A model generated the notes under the pieces. It made no database searches, was not told the origin of the DNA, and was given only the letters and a program-made list of their open reading frames with translations. 64,000 bases of DNA. Source: Tomocerus qinae. Taxonomy: Eukaryota; Arthropoda; Collembola; Entomobryomorpha; Tomoceridae. The position numbers were made by a program, and so were the translations under genes. Location of the stretch: contig CM034549.1 of the NCBI GenBank assembly GCA_020055645.1, positions 18,993,930-19,057,929 of the forward strand. Direction: 5' to 3'. Shown piece after piece: positions 39,601-53,855 of the stretch (positions are counted from its first letter, which is position 1; every line of letters starts with the position of its first letter).

Positions 39601-42600
39601 AGAAAGTTCAGATCCCCGATCCTCACAATCCTCAACATCAGAATCAATTGTTGAAAGCACCTTATTAGAAGCTGACAGAAGTCGTCCTGGAACTGGCAGT
39701 GCTAAATTTCCTTCCTTTTTTACAGCAGAGAGTCGATTTGAAGCACCGTTTGCTCTAGCAGATGAAATTCAGGCTGCTATTCTCATTCATTCTGCTCGTC
39801 ACCTTGAATTGCATTCCGGAATCCTCATAGCTGTGCCAATACCTAAGGTTCTACCCGTGCTCATCAGCACTATTTACTATATTACTAATATGCTTAACTA
39901 AATATAAATGTTAATGTAAATGTGACTTTGCTTAATGAATGGGGAATACATCTGCTCTAAGAGGAAATGAAACAGAATTATTAAATGTTTTATCCGTAAA
40001 TGGAAGTCGTATTATACTGCTAACCATTTAAAAGACTGCACTGCATAATAGATAATGCATTAACGACTTTGTAGCATTGTGTAATAGCTGTAAAATTCAA
40101 TAAGCAAATTAACAGTTTTCCTCTAAAAAATGGTACCCAATTTGCTTGTCTTATTGTCCATTTCCAATTCTGTGCTAATCTTTTGCATTTATCTCAGGGT
40201 CCCTCGTAACTATTTAGAAGTCTATGCACACCCAATAGACGGATCGTGTGACAGGGCTGGGAATATATTTCGGTGTAATTGTGGGTCTGATACCCAGTCT
40301 TGAAACATTAAGTTTAAATGAATTACATTTGTAAAGCAGTTGGGAGGGTCTTTAGAGCATTCCGGAAGTTTTCTTTATAAGATACGGATATTAATTTTAT
40401 ATATTTAGAAAGTAATTGTGATCCAGAAGTAGTTAATGGGAGCAATGGGCGTATTTCAATCACTCACCCTTGTTTAATCCCATTTTATACCACTAAAAAT
40501 ACTGAAAGAGAATATATAGCAGTTCATTGATATATCAGTCGAGTATGTAACCTGCAACGGTGGATAATATAGTCTGGCTTGTAAAGAATGGTAAAGGTGA
40601 ATTTATAGGTACAAGGCCATGAGTAGTAATTGTTCATTTATAAAAGTGATAGTCGTTCTTCAAAGTTGGAATTTAGAATAGGGCGCTACTTAATATGAAA
40701 ATACGTCGTCCGTATTCTTTTCGAAGTTTACTCCAAGCTCATTGCCCTTTCAAACAGCAGTGTTTCTGTCTTTACTTTTAAGCTTAAACTGAAATGATGT
40801 CCACAAGGATCACTTTAGTTCCGTCGTAAGAATAGCTCGTTGGGGAACACTTTTGAGGAAGAGAATAGAGGTGCTAAATGTTTTGTAGAGAAAATAGGAT
40901 GGGATCCAAAGCACATACATACTACATAAGCAAGGCAGTCGTGCATGCTTTATGCATGAAGAATATTCACGTCTGGCCGAGGGTGAAAAACAAGGAGAAA
41001 GTTGAGACGGCTTTCACCGTCTTCTCTACACTCAGTTTTCAGACTCCCAACATCCATACCAAAATTAGGCCGTGCAGTATCAACCAACTCTGCTCACTGC
41101 GTCTAATTTTCTGCTTCTTTAGGCACGTGTATTAAATTATATTTGTGTTTCACCGCATTTGGTTGGAAATCCATCCGAAACTCTGGATTGCCGTTAGCAA
41201 ACGTATCTAAAAATACTTCAATCCTTGTAAAAAATGCTATGGAGTTGTGCAAAACGCTACTATCTGTATTAATCAACTTTCGAGCGATATATATGTACTA
41301 TTATATTTAAAATACATGCATTTTAGGCCTCTCAATTTTGTTTTAAAATTCATAAAATAAGAATATCGTTTTTCTTGATCTGCAAACTCTAGTATTTATA
41401 AGATGTATGGCACTTGCTTGACTTCTCCAGCGTTGCCCCAAATTACAAAATAAGTTTACATTTTCAAGTTCCAGTAAAATAAATGCATTAAAACACTAAC
41501 TTCGAGCAAAAAATAAGCATTAAAAAAGCCACCGTAAATTAGCATTTAATTGCATAATATTATCTTCAGTTAATGGTACATCCATTCACCGCTTTTAGAG
41601 CCCTAATTTGTAAAGTGGAAAAAAGATTGTTTCAGCAAATACGAGCAGGCCAAACATTTTACAACCATTAACTCTGAAATTTTTAGAAAGCCAGAGCAAT
41701 AGAAGCACATTTGGTCGTAATACAATAGCCTCTGTGTGTGCTATATTGCATTACAAAGTGCTACATATATGTATGTAATTGCAATAGTACTACTATCAAC
41801 TATACCCGTTAGGAATGAAAATAAGCACGTATTTGCACTTTCCGCAAGCTTTCACTCTTCATTTCGTGGGATTTCTTTTGTTTCTGTTATTGTAAACTTA
41901 CCGTGTTTTTATTGCTTTCATTTGTCGTTTAGGAGTTTGAAGCTTCTGGTCAGAAAATCGAGGGAGCCATTCAGGAAGCTCTAGAGAAAGCGTCGAGACT
42001 TTCCATCCAGGGAAGAGATATGACACCATTTCTCCTTGGAGAAATCAACCAACTAACACAAGGCGAGTCCTTGCTGGCTAATAAGCACTTGATTGAGAAT
42101 AACGTACGAATAGCGACGAAAATTGCCACCGAGTTGGCTAAATTGACGAGGGACGAGATAGAAATGAACCGAACAGGCTACAATGGTTCTGAAAGTAAAT
42201 ACGGGGGAGGAAACCTGAAGAAGAGCCAAAGACCGATTCTAAATATTACTGGAGCAAATGACTCACCTCTTAATCCTTATCACAAACGTTCATTTTCAAC
42301 CGTTGCAGACGAGAAATACAAGATCTTCTTTAACGCCCCACCTTCATGTACTTCTATTGATTCACACTGCCACACTACTGGCCCTGATTTTCTTCTGTCG
42401 CACAAACAAAGGAAAACTGACGGGACTACTGAACAAAAAACTACCCAATTCATTTATTTTAGCGAGAAAAGCAAAAATTCTGCTGACCGTGAAAATCAAA
42501 ATTATGACTTATCGAAAGAATTAGTAGTAATCAATAATAATATGGGTTCAATTTTCAATGAACATCGTTTTATTAAACCACGGCGAAGATTCATTGACGG

Positions 42601-42978
42601 AAGACGAACGTATTCTACCCTTTCTCCCACTGATAATGTTACCGGAAGACCTGTAAGTTCTAGCTGTGTGTAATAAAACGCTATAAAAATATGCCAGGTA
42701 CTTCAGGAAGACACTTAAGTGCTTTATTGTTCCTAACTTAATATATCTGCAGAAAACTGTAAAATAACAGCAGATGATTTCCCATTTTAACTTTTCTAAT
42801 CATATCTATTACTGTAATCTAGATTCTAGTAAACCTTTTGTGCTTAATATTGCTATTTTCCGTTTGCAACGGTAATTTTTGAGTTTATGTTACTAGCATT
42901 TGATCATTTGCATTATAGGTGATAATTGGAGGCACGTCTTTAGATCTGATACTTTCAGTAAAGGAACCGCATATTGTG
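36633..42978 (+). CDS. Pseudouridine-metabolising bifunctional protein: PsuG domain plus start of PfkB kinase (3' part not found)
   Basis: Seven in-phase exons: 36633-37043, 38141-38293, 38365-38440, 38744-38886, 39530-39847, 41933-42652, 42919-42978 (627 residues so far). Residues 1-90 are Arg- and Ser-rich and poor in acid, like a mitochondrial presequence. Residues about 92-447 form pseudouridine-5'-phosphate glycosidase, which splits pseudouridine 5'-phosphate into uracil and ribose 5-phosphate. They include [16 protein letters not shown] (Glu110, the family catalytic acid), [22 protein letters not shown] and [11 protein letters not shown] (Lys249, the expected Schiff-base lysine). Residues 608-627 ([20 protein letters not shown]) open a PfkB/pseudouridine kinase domain. 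Oddities are a Ser-rich insertion of about 45 residues at about 271-317 and a 160-residue low-complexity linker (448-607). The last exon ends in a good donor (GTAAGT), but the remaining kinase exons were not seen. Confidence 0.9.
37305..37590. repeat. Palindrome-bearing minisatellite in PsuG intron 1
   Basis: Four to five diverged tandem units of about 55-65 bp, each with the core GAAAGTCATATGGCTTTC then ACATGTGAAAGTTT. The last unit carries a perfect 18-bp palindrome, GAAAGCCATATGGCTTTC (37526-37543), overlapping a perfect 16-bp palindrome, CTTTCACATGTGAAAG (37539-37554). Between cores lie AT-rich spacers such as TTTATTTTAGAGCTTAGG. The rest of this 1.1-kb intron shows nothing else. Confidence 0.85.
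39248..39481 (+). CDS. Orphan ORF in PsuG intron 4, unidentified
   Basis: A 77-codon frame from ATG (39248) to TAA lies wholly within the intron between PsuG exons 4 and 5, on the same strand. The composition is balanced (ends [20 protein letters not shown]) and unlike the AT-driven ORFs of other introns. No signal peptide, membrane segment or known motif was seen. It could be a small nested gene, an alternative exon, or a mobile-element remnant. I do not recognise it. Confidence 0.22.
   Translation: MQVMSLEHIHVHSGNLTNFSNCFNVTNSVEFETICTEIFLELNKFNVINTKLLKLYTEAEDFDLVLFSPTKGKEQSN
39848..41932. other. PsuG intron 5
   Basis: A 2.1-kb intron from a GTTCTA donor to a TTTGTCGTTTAG acceptor. It is AT-rich with small ORFs only (40878-41135 and 41736-41984), no known domain and no repeat structure. 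Confidence 0.6.
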
Positions 42979-45900
42979 GTAAGTTCGTTACATAAATATT
43001 TCATAGTATTATCTGTACCACGCAAAATTCTGGGATCCATCCATAATGTAGCTTTTATTATTAGCACTTGGTTCAATTTAGTTGTATCGTATTTATATCT
43101 TGATGAATGAATTCATTCCAATTGTAGAATAGTTCACCTCTACGGAAGTTAAATATGTGCTACACCTACGTGATATGGTTATGACGCAAGAAAATAAGGG
43201 TAATATAGTACATGAATAGCATATAGGAAATGTAGGGCACGTTTGATGACTAGATATATATTATGACAAGATAAGGCAATGATCTAAATTGTAAATGTAT
43301 ATGAAATATGAATATCTGAGAACAATACAGCGAGGCATTCCAATTATAGCTATCTGACATTATGCCATTGCCAAATGCTGACAGTAAAAGGGTTTTACAC
43401 CTTGGTCATACTGTGTGACAATGGTGGTTTATTCTGGGACGTGTCCAAGAAATTCTTTATCTACGTAATTTCATGACCACGTAACTCGACATAAAACTGT
43501 CCATAAAACTCTAACAAGGAACTAACTCGTGTGAAAGTCGAGCCGAAGCGAAATTATCACAACCAAGAAATCCGATTGCTCTCTTTCACCTTTCAGCCAC
43601 TAAAATACGCATAAGGAAAATCCAGTCTCCGTTCTTATTTTCTCTTCTTATTACGTTCACATCGCACGTTTTCAGGAAGTGCTGCTGTGTCAGTAAAACA
43701 CGGAACTGTTTTATTTTTGGATAATGAGATAAAATTTAACCTTTCGTTCCTCATATTCATGAATTAAATGAATTTTAAGCTATAGGATTAATATATTCTT
43801 GGCGATTCCTATTTCTTGTCTTATTCTATTACCAGTAGTATTCATTATATTTCAGGATAAACTGACGATTAAAAACTTATATTTAATCAGGTTTCAAGTA
43901 ATTTTTATGGACCGTTTTTCCTTTCCACATTCACAAAAGAATTTAAAACTTATCTGCAGTTATTTTATTACAATGAAATTAATATTTTCAGTTAGCCAAT
44001 CCACTGGCGTGTACTATATACAATGTGGTGCAAAAGGCATAATAATATCAAATTGACTTCTTGACATTTAAAACCAGTACATGAATGTAAGATGAAATTT
44101 TATTCCTTTAGTGATTCATCAACACTTATAACAGAAGTGGGTATGGGGTTAGTCTAGAAATTTCAAATAGTATTTGCTAGACGAAACAGGTATCAATGAA
44201 GAACGTACACCATGTCTAATATACAAACTACATAGAAAATTGTTAACTGATGAAAACTGTTTTATTGTATTGCTTATCAGTTATGAAAGGAGTCGCGGAC
44301 TTCCTTTTATTACTTTCTGCCCTTGATATTTAATGGTAGAGACGAAGTACATTCAAATCACATTAATAGGGTCCTGTCACGCACAATAGTCCACTAATCC
44401 TCATTCTATTCAAATTTTGCTTCTACAATCCAATCGATTTACTTGACAATAAAGCTAAACTGAATTATTTAATGGTATTTTTATCGTACCTTCCCAGCAA
44501 TATCACCAAATACTAATGAGAGTAGCATAGATGTACTGTAGGTAGGTAGTAGTAATGATGACTAATGATAGGAGTGAGTAGTTATTTTGTCACTTTCCGT
44601 AACAGTTTATAAATGTAACCTTTGCCAATACCATTTACATTTCCGTTTCAGTACCTATTATAATTGTCTACATGCTACGCAATCATTCAGTTTGTTTAAC
44701 CTCGGCAAATTAAATTCCGCAGCTCTTGATATATTAATGAATGGTTTATTCACAGAATTGAATTCATACAGCTAAGGATGTTATCCATCTCAACTAAATA
44801 ATAACACTAAAATCTACATGGCCATTTGATATAACTCATTTATGCCGAACCATGTTATTTTGAAATTGTTCTTAGAGTATACTTGCTAGTAGACAATATC
44901 CTTATAGTTTTTATCTTTTTGATAAAAATCCAAACTGAGTGATACGGGGAAAGCCAATTCAGGGACTTTAACAAAAGGTCACCGTCAATTCTCAAAGTTT
45001 ATATTTAGACTGGTTTTCTTGAAATGTTTGTGTAATGCAATTGTATGAGAAGATCGTTATCATTGAGTGTGGATCACATACTCTTCTAGCGTCTTCAGCC
45101 GATTGTCTATTTACGTCTCTGCGTTGACATTTCAGTAAAGTGCATTTTAGTGCATTCAGAATCCTTAAACTGGCAATAACTTTTTATGAGATTTTCAAAT
45201 TGAAAGACATCATTCATGTCATACTCCAACTTCTGTTAGATGAATAAATGTTGTAGGAACAGACTTATTACCACCATATATTTATTTGTACGTGGAATTG
45301 TTGGAAGTTGTCTATGTGGTGTCTAGGCCACAAGCGTTTTGCAGGAACTACGTATTCACGTACTGAGTACTGAGTACGATCATTTTCTTACTTTAGTTTT
45401 TACCAACTCTAAAAGAGGAAACCATTTTATGCTTTCCATGTTTTTGTGACATTAATCTCGACCGACTTTGCTTTATGTTTTGAGAATTTTAATAGTTCCT
45501 TACTGTCATATTGCCTACCAATGTTTTAGAATATTTATTTTGCTTGTTCAAGTTTTGGGTGTTTGTATGAAAAAGTACAAATTCATCTCTTCTTTCATCT
45601 TCTCATTCTTTTCTTTTTTTCTTTTCAATTTAAAGTACTTTTATTCAACCCTCCTTAAACGTTTACTAATTCAATTGGTAGATTTAGCCACAGCAGTTAT
45701 CGTTCAAATCCTATTGGAATATGTGGTAATAATGCAGCATAAGACTACGAGATATCAAATTATCCATAAGGCTTTCTCTTTCCTTTTGCTAAATGACTTT
45801 CACCAAAATAAAATATACGCCAAATTAAACTGAATTTTTACTTTTTATGATTTACATGGAATTAGCGTACTGGAGAAAGTCGTATGGGTTACTGGCTGTG

Positions 45901-48900
45901 ACATACCGTAGCCACCCGTCACTGGCTACTGAAGTGACCATTTTTTACCTAGGTACCGTGGCATATATAATAATATATAGCGTAAAGATAAGAGCAATAT
46001 ATATAATCTCATTCACTAGAAATGATCTTGACGTTAGGAAGCCGGAAGTGCTCGCTTGTTTTGGCAGGCTAGCAAAACTGAAATCGTGTTGAATTAAGTG
46101 CAAATAAATGTAGGAATTGCCTGATGCTGTCTTTTCCTTTATTTTGACTTTCCATGAGTGATGATCATGGTATTGTAAGATAGTCCATTTACTTACGTGC
46201 CAAAGTATTTCTTTATGATTCTGTTTTCTTTGTACGTGTGTTATCTCCAGTTTTCCGGTAGTTTATATATCTGAGTGTTCCCCAATGAAAAGTTCATGGT
46301 TACCATTTACGACTTACAAATCAATATTATACATACACTTAATCCGCCTCTGACCTTTCTTAAACATAACATGTTCATGTTCACCACCCACGTCGGTTTC
46401 CATTTCACTTCAGTTGTAGATTTTTCTATCTTTAGAACTCCCACTTGTCATAGATTCTTATTTATTTACCTGTTAAGCGAATAAATTCTTACGAGCAATT
46501 TTCCCAAATACGATTGTAATTTGTAATGAACATATTTAAATGATAGAAAAAGAATACTAAATCAAAGTTTGCAAATACAGTGCTTTTGGTTTCACAGAGC
46601 TAGTAGCTGCGTGGTAGAATATAGAATTTCAGTAGGCATTAGAAAATCGAAAGTGTACACTATCTATACACGGGTGACTTAGTAATTGTAGAAACGCTGT
46701 AGGATGTCTCAAATAAATGTAGTACCAATATAGTATGTATAAATAGCAACATGGATGAAAACCCATGTAAAAGTATTATCATACATATGTACGTTACTAC
46801 CGGGTAGTGTAATTGTGTGTAGAGGATATTATTGGAGCATTCACAGGATTATTTAAATACTATTATTCAGATATTTCTTAATGCCTCTACTCAAGAGAAA
46901 GGACTATACAAGTAGTAAAAGATCGATAACTGCTGTAAATATAATTTCCTGCTGTGAAACGACAGTCACATTGAGTTACATCAGTAAACCAGCTTAAGAG
47001 CTCTGCTTGATACAAATAGAATACATTATTGGGAACCTGTGTTCATGACTGTGTAGAGAGTCTAGCATATTTTAAGCAAAATAGTAAATGAAGGTAAGAG
47101 AGCTTCAGCTAACGATTTGGTAAGTAAATTCAAATTGCTTACATTCCACCTAATAGTTTAGAAACACATTCCACTTTCCAGTTGTAAATTGAGTAACTCC
47201 TTTAGGTCTTGTACTACTATAACAATCTATAGGATCCTTGACTATAATTGTTTCCACCGGTAAGCAGATAGGCAAGTGTTTGTCTTTGCAATTTTCACTC
47301 GAAAATGGTATTCATTTCTTTGTGTGCATTTCAGATGTCTCTAAAACGAGCAAGTCAAGTTTCATTACAATTAATAACGTTTACCTAAGCAAATGTCGTT
47401 GGCAGGTCTGATCTTTGTTTATGTATACAATGGTTGGAATGAAAGCTGTCACGATAGCTATTTGCTCGATTGTTCGATTATATCTCTTCCACTTGAATTC
47501 GCTTTTTGACCTTTTCTTCTTGCATCTTTTAAGGATTTGAATTATTCCTTTCCAGTCTCAATCATCTTGACTTGATTAGGATGTACAAAGTTTGATTTCG
47601 TGCCACTCTCCTACAATTTCAGCAAGGTGAAAGCAATCACAACAGAAAAGAATAAAAGGAACCACGCTTCCCATAACACTTGAGAAGGTACACAGCGTAG
47701 TAAATGAATCTATTTATAAAGGCCTGAGACGAAATACCGTCTGTCAAAGTACAAATGCATAGGAATAAAAATGTCTCTCTTTACATCAAAGAAAAGTCAT
47801 TACCTACAAAACTGTTTCATAGATATTTTGCGTTGTACATTTACTACAACTGCATGCAGCTACATCGTTAGTCTTATTGCGTAATCACTAAATGAACGCG
47901 AATGAAAGCATATCTATTGAATGCTATAAATAATATTATTACTACACTCTCGTGTGTCTGGTGCGACATGGAACAGAGTTATTATTGCTTATAATTTCTT
48001 TTACTGTTATTACTACAGTAGTACATGAGCTTGAGTTTTGAATTACAGTCAATCAATTGACATAAAGTTGATAAATAATAGATATTCCTTTTGTCAAAAG
48101 AAATTATAAATATTTCTTGATGCCCCCGGAATGTTTTTAAATTCTTACCATTGCAGTTGATTTACAACATCTGCTATAAATTAAGTAGAAAAAAATTATG
48201 CGAGTAAGAAGAAAATTTTGTGTTCAGTGAAAAGGAAGTGAAATATAGTTTGCTTTGTGTTCACTATTTTAAATTGACGCTTTAAATTGAATTTTGCCAT
48301 GATATGCGAAATAAATAGGTTTGTCAATTGGTGCAATTTGTCTCTATTGTACTATATGTGAATGTGGTGGGAGGAATGTATCCTTCAATTAGATGTAATT
48401 ACCTTGCGAGAGCAAGATGTGGTTGGGCATTTGATACGGAACTAATTTGACAATTAGAACGTGACCTACGATGCCGCATGATGTGCTATTGTACTGCTTC
48501 ATCTGGTAGAATGTAGAACGAGGGTAAGCGCGTGTTCCTTCTGTCAGATTAATACAGTTAAAGTTTTAGCACTTGAGCTAAACTTGGGCCAAGTAGTTTT
48601 CTTAAAAGGTACTCTTAGAGAAGACGAGGAAGGAAAATGACTTGAACCCTCTAGGGACCATTCTGGTCAAATTGTGAGGTGCAGTACAAGGCATAAAGAC
48701 TTTCTTTGATAGGGAAAAGAGCAGGGGATAAGTAAGAAGGTCTCATTAGGTTATTCAGCAGTACATACATATTATGTAGTAGCTCTACTACTACTACAAT
48801 ACCTTATTCTACATAACCTTACCGATCGTATTTCTGGGAAGTATTTTGTCCGAGATGGCAGACAGTCGAAGGACACCTTCTCATTGATGAGGTTTAGACT

Positions 48901-51900
48901 CAAATTGATCTGAAGATTGAACTCCTGTAAATATCTGGAACAAAATAGCATGCTCATTCATTCCTATTAGGTCTTACCTGACCTCGTAGAAAATGTCAAA
49001 ATGCACTAGATTAACTTGTAAAATGATTAAATGTAAAATATCTCAATGCATCTATTAATCTTTGCCAACTTCGTTTATCTGTGAAGGTGAGAGCGCGTAA
49101 GGGTAGGACGGAGAAATTAAAACTTTCATCACAACTTTCCGTTGCGCGTAAATTGGGATGTTATCTGCCACATTAATTATGTAGGCCCTTTGGTTATACC
49201 ATATCTTTAGCTCCTAATATATAATGTAGATTACTGATGTGGGGGAAATAAATTATCCTGGAAAAATGAAGAATGAAAAAGTAGCTACTGAGTTTTTCAC
49301 TTTCTAAATAAGCAGCCTACTTTGAGGCTTTGTGTTTGAGCCAAGTTACAGAATTTCCGAAGCCATATTATATGCATGGTTGCTTCCACTTCTACCTTTG
49401 GTGTCAAAAATAATTTTCTCTTTTCAAAGAATCTTTTATACTTTTGTAGAGTATGTAGATATATCGACTACTTGGGTATAGTAGAACTTGTTTTAGAGCT
49501 ATTCTAAGAATTACGACGCACATGATAAGGAGCAAGTAGTTTATCGGTTTTCTCCTTTGAGTAGGCTGACAATAGCTCAAAGAATAGGGCAGCCACACCG
49601 AACTGGATGTAAATAAGTACATGAAAGTGTGATGCTAGTGTATATTTACCTAGCATTAATATTTAAGTGGCTTGATTCTATTTTTGGTCATTAAAGTTTT
49701 CTGCGAACTAGTTCTGTTTTTGCAGCTGTCGTTTTCTAGTTTCGCCAGTGAGTCAACAGAGAGGTTTGACATCAAAATCTTGTTAATTAATGCGTAGGTA
49801 TTATAATAGGTGTAAAACGGTAGTTTGACAACGATGACGTTCTTCATTTAGTGTTGCCCTTCCACTTGTGATTATGTCATTAGGAAGAACAAGTGTACAA
49901 TAAATATTTGCCATCTCCCCCGTGACATCATTTACCATCCTCAATTTTGTCTTTGCTTTGAAGTTAAAGTGCATACGTACAATGGATCTACTTAGGTCAT
50001 GCTCTAGAATAAACTACTAATGAAGTAGCTCGTGCAGTCTACGTCAATAAAAATACTGTAAACATTTGCTACTATGTAATGTACTCCTGCATAATTAATG
50101 TAATTATATGTAGTATAAACATGTAACTTTTCCACGTGGAATATACCATACTTTGCTATCTATTTATACCCCTACATATAGATTATGTTAATAAAAGTGA
50201 TGAGTCACCTTCTTATAACGATTAAATTGGGGATTCAGTCGCAATTAAATCATTCGGATTACGTAATACAATTTGGATAGAAGCAATAATGATTTCCAAT
50301 GTCACGGTAAAACTTATAAACAATGGCCCATTTGGGCAATTATATAGTTCAATATCTTAAATTACATAACATTCCCATTTTTATCGGGATAAACATCCTT
50401 GAAGGAATTACAAATTGATGAAATTGTTTTTACAATGTGCTATAAACGTTCACTATAATATACAACGTACCTGAGTAGTTATATTTTTGTAGTCCATTTA
50501 ATGTTATTATCGTTAACATAACGTCCACATTAAAGATAGCTTGTCCGTTTGAGGTAGTAGTTTAAGGTTTTAGCTTTTACTTATCTTTAAACACGAAAAG
50601 AAAATCCATTGTGTATTTTATGGGAACCATGAAGAATCCTAGTAAAAGTATTGGGTTTTCTCCATTCCAGTAGTGGCAGTTCCGGGGCACGTAATTCTAC
50701 TATATAACTACACATGTACTAATATAGACAAGGTACTAATACTATTATGTATACACCTTAAAGGTGTATGCATTCATTATAGTACTTGGTTTACTCAGCT
50801 CTTGAGTGAGTTAAGCTCTGAGAATGTATCTATTATGCATTACTTACTACTTTATTGAATTATTGTACTGTTTGCTTTTCTTGTTGTGTCTAAGCTTCTT
50901 CTATTACTTAAATGTGTAAAAAGTAGGTCATCTACAGGGTTTGCCATATCGCAAAAGTTATGATTTTCTAATAGCCAATTTATTGCTCTTGTCCTAAAGA
51001 AATTTCATAAGGACAAATCACATTAGTGGCAAAAACCATGATTTGACATTTCTAAATGTATGGGAAAAGGTTCCTAAAATATTTGAAAAGTCATCCATTT
51101 GAATAAATGAGGTCCTAGAATGTCGAGTCTGTGTAAGTGGCTATTCAGTTACTAGAGATGTCAAATTTGCGAGGGTAAACCTTGTCTGAAGCTGCACTTA
51201 TGTATTTATCTATGATGTGTACCTACATCAACTCTCTGAACCTGAACACTTAATAATTGATTTTAGTAAACCTACTTACATAGTAGGTACCAATATTGAC
51301 TAATGTCTGTCTTAACAGTCAGTTAGTGAGTGCAGCAGGTATATAGTAGTATGTTTGTGTACGCATCCATTTGGTTTCCGTCTAAGAGAAACAAAATCGA
51401 TAGCCTACACACAAATAAGCCTTGACACACATAATCCATAATTTTCTTTCGTATAGGTAGTTTACTTTTTTACTTTAATCCATCAGTGCAGTTTTGTCTT
51501 ACATCTACTCGTAGTAATAGATTTGTCTTTGTTGATCCATTGATAAAATGATATTATTATGAGTACGTTAAACATTTAGCTATCAATATGTATAACATCT
51601 TACAATTACAATGTCAAAACAATAATGCTATTTTACATATATAAGTACTTAAGCTTAATATTGCCGTAATTATTAACATTGTCATTGATTAGTATCTATT
51701 TTTCTAACTACAGCTTAATCTGTGTAGTTACATATATAGATACTCTATTTTAATAACAATAAGTATAGGTTTGTTACAACTGCACAGTAATACTGGTCAT
51801 ACTCTGTTACTTGCACAATTAAAACTAATTTCTTACGCATCTAATCACATCTTAACCTAAATTGTCCTAACTCTTGATTCAATGCTAAAGCTTTCTCCAA

Positions 51901-53775
51901 CTTTCTCTTAGCATTATTTGTATACTCGTTGGTAATTTTTATCGCTAGCAAATTTACAAAATTATCCTATCTTATCTCGTGTGTATTAATATTTCGACTT
52001 CCATATGCTGAAACTTTTTAATTTTATTTTCATGTTTCATCTCCGATGTAAGCCTCTGCATGGCAATTACATTGCACTATTGTCTGACCAATAGGATTTG
52101 TGTTCATTTTGCATTTTTCACTAAAAATCTCCGTGCTATAAGTCTGATAATTTTTATAGCAAGTAGTTTTCATTAATTACTACTGAAAAGACTAATAAAT
52201 ATCCATTATGCATTTATTATAGTAGATACTTTTAGTAAATCAGGTATAAAATGTAATTGCTATTGTATGTTGGAATATCGTCTTTCCACTTATTTAGCTA
52301 CTACTAGTTTAGCATTGAAGTTGAATACAGACAGCCAAAATGATAATGAATCTGATATTTATATCACGATAGAATACCAATACAATAAATAATATTTGTA
52401 AAGGAATATTAAAAGCTGACATTATGTGTATTTACATGTGACCGAGAAATTTAATCTCTATTTGGCAATGATAGCTATTTTAATCGTAGATTCATCCTAT
52501 ACTTGGAAAATGTTGAAAAGAACTGCGATACTTTGCTTTGAAGTATGAAATGAAGCGGATTTGTCAAAGAGGAGAAATTGAAAAGATACGATGTTTATTT
52601 TGAGTTGGGTAAACCGGTACGAGGTTTGACATTTGCCATTTACGAGCTAAAGAGAAATGTTTGTATAAATATTTATTAAACTTATGTCCATTGCACGTTT
52701 TTCTGTATAGCTAATAATACTACATACAAGCATAGCAGTAAATATTCATGTTAAATAGGATGGATATCTATATATAGGTGGCTACTGTCTAACTAGGCTT
52801 ATGTTGTTCGTTTACCTTGTCAAATATTATTCTCGTTATACGTTGCGATTAATCATATTATGCATCTGTACTCAGTCAGTTCCACTTCCCTTGCAGATAC
52901 ATTGGGGAACATTAAGTAGAGGCTCTACCATTTCTACTGCAATCAGATTAAATATTTATCCAGATGGACGGTAGCATGAGAGATGGCTTCCACTATTTAT
53001 ATCCATGCAAGAGATAACGCAAACGAGCCAGGTTAGCATTTATATTGCTACAAAGGTCAGAATCGTGAAATAATGTCCCTTTCTTTATTTCCGTAGGGAA
53101 AGTCGCAATAGTCATAGAAGGATCTACTGATAAAACTATGTGGATTATGAAATTATTACTAGCGCAGATAAAGCAGCGCCATTTATTACATAGTTTTGCT
53201 TTCGCATGCCTCTATGTTATCGGGTGGAAAGCTGTAAACGGGAAAGGAAAAACCATCAAATCTCATGTAGACCGAATGAAATGATGATCTCCAACATAAT
53301 TCTTAAATCCACATTATATTGCGACCAACGTCCATTAATTACCGCGTTTTATCTACCCTCAATGTGACTCGACCATTGCAATTCTCTACACGTTCGTGCA
53401 TATGTACATGACTAATTAAGTCCTAATTGTATTAATTACATAGATTCCCTGTATTGAGATATTCCTATTTCCCAGTATCCACTCAGTGATAGCAAATGAG
53501 CTCGTGCAGCAATAACAGGATCGATTTACAATTTGATCTCAGCTAATTGTCATTATGATGTTATTGTTTTCACTACCATTCAATTCCTTACTTTATCTAC
53601 TCCGACTACAGGTGATCAGGAACAACAATAGTAGCAAACAGTAGTCTATCAGATATTTCTAAAAAAGCTAATAATACTAGACGAAAATAGGAAGAAATGT
53701 GTTGTTTGATTTTCTGTATTGTATTTCTGTTTCCATAATCCAATGCTAGACCTCGACATATTCGTAATAGCATAG

Positions 53776-53855
53776 TACCTCCCGGTTAGACTACCTCCTG
53801 GCAGACTACCTCTCGGTTAGAATACCTCCTGGCAGACTACCTCTGGTAGACTACC
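53776..53855. repeat. TAGACTACCTCC minisatellite
   Basis: Units of about 14-15 bp, alternating CGGTTAGA[C/A]TACCTCC and TGGCAGACTACCTCT, occur five to six times in tandem. An inverted, more degraded relative (GGGAGGTAGTCTAACAGGGAG) lies at 54235-54257. Confidence 0.75.

Noticed and set aside
41736..41984. 82-codon ORF overlapping the start of PsuG exon 6
   Set aside because: Its end is an out-of-frame reading of the coding exon; the rest is intron.
45468..45833. 121-codon plus-strand ORF
   Set aside because: Phe/Leu/Ile-rich composition as expected from a T-rich strand, with no motif or splice context.
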